The notes under the pieces: model-generated
Seen by the model: only the letters and a program-made list of their open reading frames with translations
The model's database searches: none
Told to the model about the DNA's origin: nothing
Assembly: GCF_039540375.1 (NCBI RefSeq)
Contig: NZ_BAABEX010000007.1
Coordinates: 124,001 to 188,000 of the forward strand
Direction: 5' to 3'
DNA: 64,000 nucleotides
From: Acidovorax_G lacteus
Lineage (GTDB): Bacteria > Pseudomonadota > Gammaproteobacteria > Burkholderiales > Burkholderiaceae_C
Shown: positions 26,158 to 33,019 of the stretch, one piece after another
Position numbering within the stretch: the stretch's first letter is position 1
Layout of the letters: every line of letters starts with the position of its first letter
Made by a program: the position numbers and the translations under genes

Positions 26158-27513
26158 ATGCTGTGGCGAATCGTCTACTTTCTGCTCTCTCAGTTCGTCG
26201 GTGGCGGAATTGGTTGGTATGAGGCTGGGCCTTGGGGCGCCGCCGTGGGTGCCGCCCTCGCAGCCTGGGCTTGGTTTGTCTGGGATCTGTCGCGAGGCGC
26301 GCGGGTTCTGCGCTGGTTGCGCACCGGAGATCTGGCATCGGCTCCTGCCATGCGGGGGCTGTGGGGAGAGGCGTCTGATCGCGTCCGCAGGCTATTGCGC
26401 CAGCGAGACGCGCAGGCCCAGGCTGCCGATGCGCGCCTTCAGGAAATTCTGGCGGCTCTGCAGGCCACACCCAATGGTGTGATCCTCCTGGATGCTCAAG
26501 GGCATATTGAGTGGTGCAACCATATCGCCGCAGCACAGTTCGGCATTGACGTGCAACGCGACCACATGCAGTCCATCGGCAATCTGGTCCGCGATCCGGA
26601 GTTCAGTGCCTACTATGCCGCGCACGATTTCACGCAAGATGTGGTGTTGCAAGGGCGCGAGAGCACCCCGTCCAGGCCCGTGCGTATTTCAGTGCATCTG
26701 CACCCCTATGGCGATGGGCGCAAGTTGCTGCTTTCAAGAGACGTGACGGCTCTGGAACAGGCCGAGGCCATGCGGCGTGACTTCGTCGCCAACGTATCCC
26801 ACGAAATTCGGACGCCGCTTACGGTGCTGACAGGCTTTGTCGAGACGTTGCAGACGTTGCACCTGTCGACGGATGAACGAGCACGCTATCTTGGCATGAT
26901 GGCTCAGCAAGCCGCACGTATGCAAAGTGTGGTGCAGGATTTGTTGACGCTTTCTCGCCTGGAGGGCAGTCCGTTGCCTGGTATGACCGACTGGGTGCCT
27001 GCGAGACTGCTGGTCCAGCGGTGTGAAGAAGAAGGGCGCGCGCTTTCAGGCGTTTTGACCCAGCAACACGCCCGCAAGCACGTGCTGTCTTTCGAGGCGG
27101 AGGGGCTCGATGGGGTGGAGTTGGCCGGGGCTATGTCTGAATTGCAAAGTGCTTTTTCCAATCTCATCAGCAACGCTGTGCGCTATACGCCTGCTGGCGG
27201 TGAAATCACTGTGCGCTGGCGGCGCAATCCACAGGGAGACGTGGTGTTTTCGGTGGCCGATACCGGTCCGGGGATTGCCGCGGAGCACATTCCGCGCCTG
27301 ACTGAGCGCTTTTACCGTGTGGATCGCAGCCGCTCGCGAGAGACTGGCGGTACAGGCCTGGGCCTCGCGATTGTCAAGCACGTCCTGCAGCGCCATGGCG
27401 CCAGTTTGCAGATTGTCAGCACGGTGGGTGTTGGCTCCACGTTTACCGTGGTCTTCCCGGTCACTCGGCTGCGTTTTGCCCGCAAGAGCGACGCAATTGC
27501 TGTCGCAGCATGA
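26158..27513 (+). CDS. phoR: Phosphate regulon sensor histidine kinase PhoR
   Basis: The 451-residue kinase has N-terminal membrane segments (LLSQFVGGGIGWYEAG and AAVGAALAAWAWFVWDL), a PAS domain around residues 95-190, the H-box FVANVSHEIRTPLTVL, an N-box with NLISNAVRYTPAGG and G-boxes DTGPGIA and GTGLGLAIVKH. It phosphorylates PhoB in low phosphate. Its last 53 bp overlap the end of the convergent MATE gene, so the two mRNAs are antisense there. The stop lies inside the first copy of the second duplicated 100-bp block, and the coding sequence is unaffected. Confidence 0.95.
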   Translation: MLWRIVYFLLSQFVGGGIGWYEAGPWGAAVGAALAAWAWFVWDLSRGARVLRWLRTGDLASAPAMRGLWGEASDRVRRLLRQRDAQAQAADARLQEILAALQATPNGVILLDAQGHIEWCNHIAAAQFGIDVQRDHMQSIGNLVRDPEFSAYYAAHDFTQDVVLQGRESTPSRPVRISVHLHPYGDGRKLLLSRDVTALEQAEAMRRDFVANVSHEIRTPLTVLTGFVETLQTLHLSTDERARYLGMMAQQAARMQSVVQDLLTLSRLEGSPLPGMTDWVPARLLVQRCEEEGRALSGVLTQQHARKHVLSFEAEGLDGVELAGAMSELQSAFSNLISNAVRYTPAGGEITVRWRRNPQGDVVFSVADTGPGIAAEHIPRLTERFYRVDRSRSRETGGTGLGLAIVKHVLQRHGASLQIVSTVGVGSTFTVVFPVTRLRFARKSDAIAVAA

Positions 27514-28930
27514 TGAGCACACAAGCCGCGACAAGCCACAGGGCTCCTGCGCTCGCCGCCCAATAAAGCCATGGCCCAGGGCTGTCCGCCNNNNNNNNNN
27601 TACGCAATTGCTGTCGCAGCATGATGAGCACACAAGCCGCGACAAGCCACAGGGCTCCTGCGCTCGCCGCCCAATAAAGCCATGGCCCAGGGCTGTCCGC
27701 CCAGGGGCTGAATGGAGCCCGGGACGCAAGCAGTCCACCGCCCAGCCCGACGCCCCACAACAGGCTGGTGTAGAGCACGAGGGGCCCGATGGTCACGCGA
27801 AAGCACCGCAGCACAAATACGCAAACCGTTTGTACCGCATCGGCCAGGTGGTATAGCGCGACCCATGACAGTAGGGCGGCGGCCAAAGCTGCCACAGCGG
27901 CATTGTGGGTGTACACGCTGGCGAGGGTGGAAGCGCCGACCCAGGCCAGAGCGGCAAGGCCCAGCCCTGCCGCCGTCGCCAGGCGAAGCCCTGCACCCGC
28001 CGCGTCACGCGCTGCGACGCCGTTCCCAGCACCCAGCCAATAAGACACCCTGGCGCTCGTGGCGATCGCCAGTGACAGCGGAACCATGTACAACACAGCG
28101 GCCACATTGGCCGCAATCTGGTGGGCCGCTGAGGCTGTGGCGCCCATGTTCGCGATGAACAGCGCCATCCAGGTGAAGGAACTGACTTCGACCAGGACAG
28201 CCAGCGCAGCGGGCCCACCCAGTTGCATGAATCTGCGCTGCGCTTGCCAGTTCGGTAGCGCCATTTTTCGCCACAACGCGAGATTCGCATGCGCCTGGCT
28301 GTTGCGAAGTGTCCAGATCGCTGCAGCGAGCATCGCGTGGTTCACAACCAGTGTGGCCCATGCGCATCCAACCACCCCAAAAGCCGGAATGGAGGCCACA
28401 CCGAATGTGAGCGCCGCAGACAGCGGAACCTTGAGTATGAGCCCCCCGATCTGCAGCGATGTCACCCACCTTGGCATCGCCAAGGCCTGGTTCAACGTGC
28501 CGTAGATGCGAAACAGCAAAGCCGAGGGGAGCGCGAGGGCCAGCACCCTCAGATAGTCTTTGACCGCCGGTTGCATGGCTTGTGGAACATCCGCGAGCCG
28601 CAGGGCCCAGTCTGGCCACCAGAGCAGTGCCATGCCGGGCACGGACAACCCGATTGCCAGCCATACCGCCTGGTGTACGGAGGGGCCGATCTCCGAGAAC
28701 CGGTGTGCCCCGCGGAGTTCAGCCCACACGGGCAGCAGTGCCTGGAACAGCCCCATGAGTGCCACGTACACGGTGATGTAGATGGCCGACCCTACGGACA
28801 AGGCAGCGAGGCTTGCTTCTGAATGGCGACCTGCGACCACGGTATCCGTGATGCCGAACGCCATAACGGCCAGTTGACCGACAAGGACCGTACCGGCGTG
28901 CCGCAGGATGGTGTGGCGGTCCTGTGTCAC
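27461..28930 (-). CDS. MATE family efflux transporter (3' end interrupted by an assembly gap)
   Basis: This is a polytopic transporter of the NorM/DinF (MATE) type with about twelve membrane segments; ILRHAGTVLVGQLAVMAFG and TDTVVAGRHSEASLAALSVG form the first two. MATE proteins export cationic drugs by Na+ or H+ antiport. The frame extends upstream to 29083, but GTG 28930 overlaps the preceding gene's stop as GTGA and starts right before the first membrane segment, so it is the likely start. Correcting the 111-bp gap artefact gives about 452 residues, normal for MATE. The end overlaps phoR on the other strand by 53 bp. Confidence 0.9.
   Translation of the reverse strand: MTQDRHTILRHAGTVLVGQLAVMAFGITDTVVAGRHSEASLAALSVGSAIYITVYVALMGLFQALLPVWAELRGAHRFSEIGPSVHQAVWLAIGLSVPGMALLWWPDWALRLADVPQAMQPAVKDYLRVLALALPSALLFRIYGTLNQALAMPRWVTSLQIGGLILKVPLSAALTFGVASIPAFGVVGCAWATLVVNHAMLAAAIWTLRNSQAHANLALWRKMALPNWQAQRRFMQLGGPAALAVLVEVSSFTWMALFIANMGATASAAHQIAANVAAVLYMVPLSLAIATSARVSYWLGAGNGVAARDAAGAGLRLATAAGLGLAALAWVGASTLASVYTHNAAVAALAAALLSWVALYHLADAVQTVCVFVLRCFRVTIGPLVLYTSLLWGVGLGGGLLASRAPFSPWADSPGPWLYWAASAGALWLVAACVLIMLRQQLRXXXXADSPGPWLYWAASAGALWLVAACVLIMLRQQLRRSCGQNAAE
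27491..27701. other. Assembly gap flanked by an exact 100-bp duplication (MATE 3' end)
   Basis: 27491-27590 recurs at 27602-27701, with ten N (27591-27600) and one unmatched base between. The structure is the same as at the phoU gap, so both look like unmerged contig overlaps of fixed length. Confidence 0.9.
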
Positions 28931-30651
28931 CGTGGTGAGACCCGGCGCAGCACGACGATGTGGTCGGTTTTGTCTGTGGGGCGGGGCACCACGGCGATCT
29001 GGGACCAGTTTGCGGCGACCGGTGTTCGATCTGTTTGGAGCATCTGCTGCCAGAGATTGCGGTCGGCCAAGGCCCAGGGGCAATCGGCGTCTGGTGTCGG
29101 AGTCATCACCGTACGGTCAAGGTGGTACTCGATGGCCGCGATCTGACTGCGGCTGAGTCCGATGGGGTGTACGCAGCCCGATTGCGGTGCCAGCAGGGCT
29201 CCGATCGCCTGCATTTGAGGCTGGTAACTGCGTGCAAAGTCGAGCAAAGGTAACCACAGGGTGAGCAGGAGCAGCCAGCCCAGGGTGGCTCCGCTGGCCG
29301 GGAGCACCAGACTCTTCCACAGAACCGCGCGGTCCCGGGCGGCCCGCCACCACACGAGCGCGCACCATGCCATGGTTGCCGCCAGTGCCACACCCAAAGC
29401 CACACCGGAAAACTGCGGTTCAAAGCCTGGCGCCAACTTGGCGACGTTGGCCGCGGGCTTGGCGGGCACTCCAGTTTGCATGGCAACCCATATCACCCAT
29501 ATGGTAATGGCCGACACGCTGAAAAAGAGGAGCGTGAACCAATCGATCAACGCAGCCACGCTGCGCCGCAGTGTCGGGAGTGCGAAAGCAGCCAGCGCCG
29601 CCATCGATGGCAGGCCCAGCAGCAAGGCCCTGTCGGCTGGCAGGGTGGTGAGAGTAGCCCCCAGGCCCACCAAGGTGAACCACAAAGGCAGTGCGATGTG
29701 GGGATACTGCGCCGGTGCACCAAGTTGTGTGCGCCAGCGCCACAGCGTCCACAGCGCCAATGGCCAGGCCGGCCAGCCGAACCAGACGAGCAGGCGCAGC
29801 AGGCTTTCCCAATCCTTGCCCTCCGAGCCACCCGGCAGCACGGTACGCCAGGCAAACAGTTGCCCTGACCATCCAAGTGCGGCGCATGCGATCAGCAGGC
29901 CCAGCATGCACGACATGACCGTCCAGCGCCGCGGGGCCAATGCAGCCATCCATAGCGCGCCCAGTCCGACCAGAAGGCCTACCGTTGGGGCTCCGGACAA
30001 AACGATACCGGGCAGACCAGCGCTCAGCGCAATCAGGCCTCGCAGAGCGCTCTGAGGCAGGACAGCGGCCCCATAAAACGCCAAAGCCACGAACGCCAAC
30101 TGGGACAGGTAGCTTGTGGTTTCGTGGGACAACTGCGCAAGGCCCAGGCATGCGATGAGCGCCAGCAGGGCGCTGTCGGCCATTGTGCGGGCATAGTCGG
30201 TGGGGGGCGCCTCTCCGCCAAACGCGAAAGCCACCGGTTGTGCGCTGGGCGCGCGCGCGAGGTGGTAAACGCCATACCAGGTGGCGCACAGCGTCAGGGC
30301 CAGCAGCCCTAAAAATGGCCACCGCACCACCCACTCGGCGGACCAGGATTCGGGTGCGATCCGCAGGGCCCAGGCGCCCAGCCAGTACGGTAAAAGGCCT
30401 TCTGTCTCTGGAGGAAGCCCTGCAAGCGTCGGGGCCCACCACGACGTGCGGTTCTCGGCGATTGCCTGCATGTACCCGAAAGCCGCGATGTCGGCACTCT
30501 TCCAGGGTGCACGTCCCCAGAACCCGGGCAGCATGTACGCCGCACAAAGCAGGATAAGAGCCCAGCGCGGCAAGGGGCGAACCGCATGCTGGGCAACGAT
30601 GGCAGGGGTGGGCAACGACACGGAGGGGCAGGGCGCTGGGTCAGCGATCAA
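28927..30651 (-). CDS. Membrane glycosyltransferase, ArnT/PMT-like (GT39 type)
   Basis: The 574-residue protein has roughly twelve hydrophobic segments. Its N-terminal loop, with PGFWGRAPWKSADIAAFGYM and then WWAPTLAGLPPETEGLLPYW, resembles the periplasmic catalytic loop of ArnT/PMT (GT-C) enzymes that use polyprenyl-linked sugars. The C-terminal periplasmic domain contains an AQ..GC..P-type segment. The acceptor is unknown; modification of lipid A or a protein is possible. The last four bases overlap the MATE start (GTGA), so the two are translationally coupled. Confidence 0.7.
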   Translation of the reverse strand: MIADPAPCPSVSLPTPAIVAQHAVRPLPRWALILLCAAYMLPGFWGRAPWKSADIAAFGYMQAIAENRTSWWAPTLAGLPPETEGLLPYWLGAWALRIAPESWSAEWVVRWPFLGLLALTLCATWYGVYHLARAPSAQPVAFAFGGEAPPTDYARTMADSALLALIACLGLAQLSHETTSYLSQLAFVALAFYGAAVLPQSALRGLIALSAGLPGIVLSGAPTVGLLVGLGALWMAALAPRRWTVMSCMLGLLIACAALGWSGQLFAWRTVLPGGSEGKDWESLLRLLVWFGWPAWPLALWTLWRWRTQLGAPAQYPHIALPLWFTLVGLGATLTTLPADRALLLGLPSMAALAAFALPTLRRSVAALIDWFTLLFFSVSAITIWVIWVAMQTGVPAKPAANVAKLAPGFEPQFSGVALGVALAATMAWCALVWWRAARDRAVLWKSLVLPASGATLGWLLLLTLWLPLLDFARSYQPQMQAIGALLAPQSGCVHPIGLSRSQIAAIEYHLDRTVMTPTPDADCPWALADRNLWQQMLQTDRTPVAANWSQIAVVPRPTDKTDHIVVLRRVSPR

Positions 30652-30695
30652 GAATACGCTTAAATCTGGGGGCGGGCGACCAGGGTTCGCGCCAA

Positions 30696-30727
30696 TAAAA
30701 AAGGCAGCCAGGTTGCCCTGCTGCCTT
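30696..30727 (-). terminator. Rho-independent terminator of rpmE2
   Basis: On the minus strand AAGGCAGC...GCTGCCTTTTTTA forms a GGCAGC/GCTGCC-centred stem followed by a T run, about 20 bp past the rpmE2 stop. Confidence 0.75.
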
Positions 30728-30747
30728 CTCGCAAAAGAAGCTGCGGA

Positions 30748-31002
30748 TTACTTCGCGGTCGTCTTGCCGAAACGGTTGCGGAAGCGCTCGACGCGACCCC
30801 CCATGTTGTCCACAGACTTCTGGGTGCCTGTGTAGAAGGGGTGCGATTCCGACGAGGTATCCAGCTTGAACAGCGGGTATTCCTTGCCTTCGAAAGTTTC
30901 GCTTTCCTTCGTGGGCACGCACGAGCGCGTCACGAACTTGAAGCCGTTGGACAGGTCCACGAACAGCACTTCGCGGTAGTTGGGGTGGATGCCTTCTTTC
31001 AT
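30748..31002 (-). CDS. rpmE2: 50S ribosomal protein L31 type B
   Basis: The 84-residue protein starts MKEGIHPNYREVLFVDLSNG and has the type B pattern without the CxxC zinc ligands of type A L31. The KSVDNMGGRVERFRNRFG end is typical. Zinc-free L31 paralogues are normally used in zinc limitation, but in many Comamonadaceae this may be the only L31. It has its own promoter about 100 bp upstream and a terminator downstream. Confidence 0.95.
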   Translation of the reverse strand: MKEGIHPNYREVLFVDLSNGFKFVTRSCVPTKESETFEGKEYPLFKLDTSSESHPFYTGTQKSVDNMGGRVERFRNRFGKTTAK

Positions 31003-31097
31003 GATCGATCCTTGTTGGTTCGTTGCGGGAGCCGCGGCGGGCCCGGTGCGGCCACCGCACCGTCGAAAACCTGTCGTACTTTCCGCAAAAGCCCTCT

Positions 31098-31127
31098 ATT
31101 GTAGCGCGGGCAAGTGGTGGGCCTCAA
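31098..31127 (-). promoter_or_regulatory. Sigma-70 promoter of rpmE2
   Basis: On the minus strand TTGAGG (31127-31122), an 18-bp spacer and TACAAT (31103-31098) form a good promoter. The leader would be about 90 nt and contains a perfect stem, GGTGCGG-TGG-CCGCACC, at 31061-31045. Confidence 0.6.
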
Positions 31128-31149
31128 GCAGACGCCGAAAGCGCAGCGA

Positions 31150-32412
31150 TCAGCCGCCGCGGCGCATCATGTCGAAGAAGTCCACGTTGGTCTTCGTGGC
31201 CTTCATGTTCTTGATCATCAACTCCATGGACTCGATCTCATCCATGTTGTAGAGGAATTGCCGGAGGATTCGTGTCTTTTGCAGGATTTCGGGCGGCAGG
31301 AGCAACTCTTCGCGGCGCGTTCCGCTCTTGTTGAGCTCAATCGCAGGGAACACCCGCTTCTCGTACAGGCGGCGATTGAGGTGAATCTCACAGTTGCCGG
31401 TGCCCTTGAACTCTTCGAAGATCACTTCGTCCATGCGACTGCCGGTGTCCACCAGCGCGGTGGCAATGATGGTGAGGGAGCCGCCTTCCTCCACTTTGCG
31501 CGCCGCGCCGAAGAACCGCTTGGGGCGCTGCAGCGCGTTGGAGTCCACGCCGCCCGACAGCACCTTGCCCGACGAAGGCACCACATTGTTGTAGGCGCGC
31601 GCAAGGCGCGTGATCGAATCCAGCAGGATGACCACGTCCTTTTTCAGTTCGACCAGGCGTTTGGCGCGTTCGATCACCATTTCCGCGACGTGCACGTGGC
31701 GTGCAGCAGGCTCGTCGAAGGTCGATGCGATGATTTCGCCCTTGACCGTGCGCTGCATCTCGGTCACTTCTTCGGGGCGTTCATCCACTAGCAGCACCAT
31801 CAAGTGCACATCAGGATTGTTGGCCGTAATCGCGTGGGCGATGTGCTGCATCATCACCGTCTTGCCGCTTTTGGGCGGGGCTACGATCAGCGCACGCTGC
31901 CCGCGTCCGATGGGCGCGATGATGTCGATGATGCGGCCTGTGATGTTTTCTTCGCCCTTGATGTCGCGCTCAAGCCGCATCTGTTCCTTGGGGAACAGCG
32001 GCGTGAGGTTTTCGAACATCACCTTGTGCTTGTTTTGCTCGGGAGGCCCGCCATTGACCTTGTCGAGCTTGGTCAGCGCGAAATAGCGCTCACCATCCTT
32101 GGGCGTGCGTACTTCGCCTTCGATCATGTCCCCGGTATGCAGGTTGAACCGGCGCACCTGGCTGGGCGAGATGTAGATGTCGTCGGTACTTGCCGTGTAG
32201 CTCGTATCCGGGCTGCGCAAGAAGCCGAAGCCATCCGGAAGGATTTCGAGCACGCCATCTGCGAACACCTGCTCACCGGCCTTGGCGCGTTTCTTGATGA
32301 TCGCAAACATCAGCTCCTGCTTGCGCATGCGGCCGGTGTTTTCGATCTCCAGCTCTTCGGCTTGTTTCAGGACTTCAGACACGTGCAGTGCCTTGAGTTC
32401 GTTCAGGTGCAT
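31150..32412 (-). CDS. rho: Transcription termination factor Rho
   Basis: This 420-residue RNA helicase has the N-terminal Rho domain (MHLNELKALHVSEVLKQAEE) and the cold-shock-like RNA-binding domain with GFGFLRSPDTSY. Walker A is APPKSGKT, Walker B lies in VILLDSITRLARAYN and the Q/R-loop region in VDSNALQRPKRFFGAARKVE. ATG 32412 is the family start; the frame continues upstream without homology. Confidence 0.97.
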   Translation of the reverse strand: MHLNELKALHVSEVLKQAEELEIENTGRMRKQELMFAIIKKRAKAGEQVFADGVLEILPDGFGFLRSPDTSYTASTDDIYISPSQVRRFNLHTGDMIEGEVRTPKDGERYFALTKLDKVNGGPPEQNKHKVMFENLTPLFPKEQMRLERDIKGEENITGRIIDIIAPIGRGQRALIVAPPKSGKTVMMQHIAHAITANNPDVHLMVLLVDERPEEVTEMQRTVKGEIIASTFDEPAARHVHVAEMVIERAKRLVELKKDVVILLDSITRLARAYNNVVPSSGKVLSGGVDSNALQRPKRFFGAARKVEEGGSLTIIATALVDTGSRMDEVIFEEFKGTGNCEIHLNRRLYEKRVFPAIELNKSGTRREELLLPPEILQKTRILRQFLYNMDEIESMELMIKNMKATKTNVDFFDMMRRGG

Positions 32413-32553
32413 GGATGGACTCCTGCGCGGAGTAGGGGACAAGACAAAACGGGGGGGAGGGGCGAGGCCAGGACCGATGCTCGTGGCGGCCTGGAGAGCC
32501 GGGGAGACCCGCGTGATGCCCGCCGATGAATGCGGGGCTGGGGGTCTGCCGCG

Positions 32554-32559
32554 ATTATG
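32554..32559 (-). promoter_or_regulatory. Candidate -10 box of the rho leader
   Basis: CATAAT on the minus strand lies about 140 bp before the rho ATG. The resulting leader could support the Rho autoregulation by attenuation known in other bacteria. The -35 is not convincing. Confidence 0.35.
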
Positions 32560-32628
32560 ACAGGAAAAGCTTGGGCTTCCTGCGGGCCCTGAGGTCACCG
32601 CCGTTGGGGCGGTGACCTGTGCGCTGCT

Positions 32629-32961
32629 TCAGGCCAGTTGCTGATCGATGAACGCAGTGAGCTGGGCCTTGCCCATCGCGCCCACTTTGGTGGCAGCCAA
32701 CTCGCCGTTCTTGAAAAGCATCAAGGTGGGGATACCGCGAATGCCGAACTTGGCCGGGATCTCGCGGTTTTCGTCTACGTTCATCTTGGCGATGGTCAGC
32801 TTGCCCTGATAGGCGGTAGCGACCTCGTCCAGAATCGGGGCGATCATCTTGCAGGGGCCGCACCACTCGGCCCAGTAGTCCACCAGCACCGGGGTGCCGG
32901 CTTGGAGCACGTCCGCTTCGAAGCTTGCGTCGGAGAGATGTTTGATGAGTTCGCTGGCCAT
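32629..32961 (-). CDS. trxA: Thioredoxin
   Basis: The 110-residue disulfide reductase has the active site WAEWCGPCKM at about residues 30-39 and the cis-proline segment GIRGIPTLMLF. No signal peptide is present, so it is cytosolic. It is upstream of rho on the same strand, a common proteobacterial arrangement, with an intergenic stem GGTCACCGCC/GGCGGTGACC (32592-32617) lacking a T tract. Confidence 0.97.
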   Translation of the reverse strand: MASELIKHLSDASFEADVLQAGTPVLVDYWAEWCGPCKMIAPILDEVATAYQGKLTIAKMNVDENREIPAKFGIRGIPTLMLFKNGELAATKVGAMGKAQLTAFIDQQLA

Positions 32962-33019
32962 GGCTGGTTCCTTGGGTCGGGGCGTTCAGGGTCCGCTGTA
33001 CGGTTAAAGTCTCAGGATT

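Noticed and set aside
27602..29083. A 540-residue MATE protein starting at 29083
   Set aside because: The extra N-terminus is basic, has no membrane-protein character and overlaps the upstream gene; GTG 28930 gives coupling by GTGA and the usual length.
32592..32617. The stem after trxA as an intrinsic terminator
   Set aside because: It is a perfect 10-bp stem but has no T tract on the minus strand, so termination of trxA there is unproven; it was mentioned only as context.
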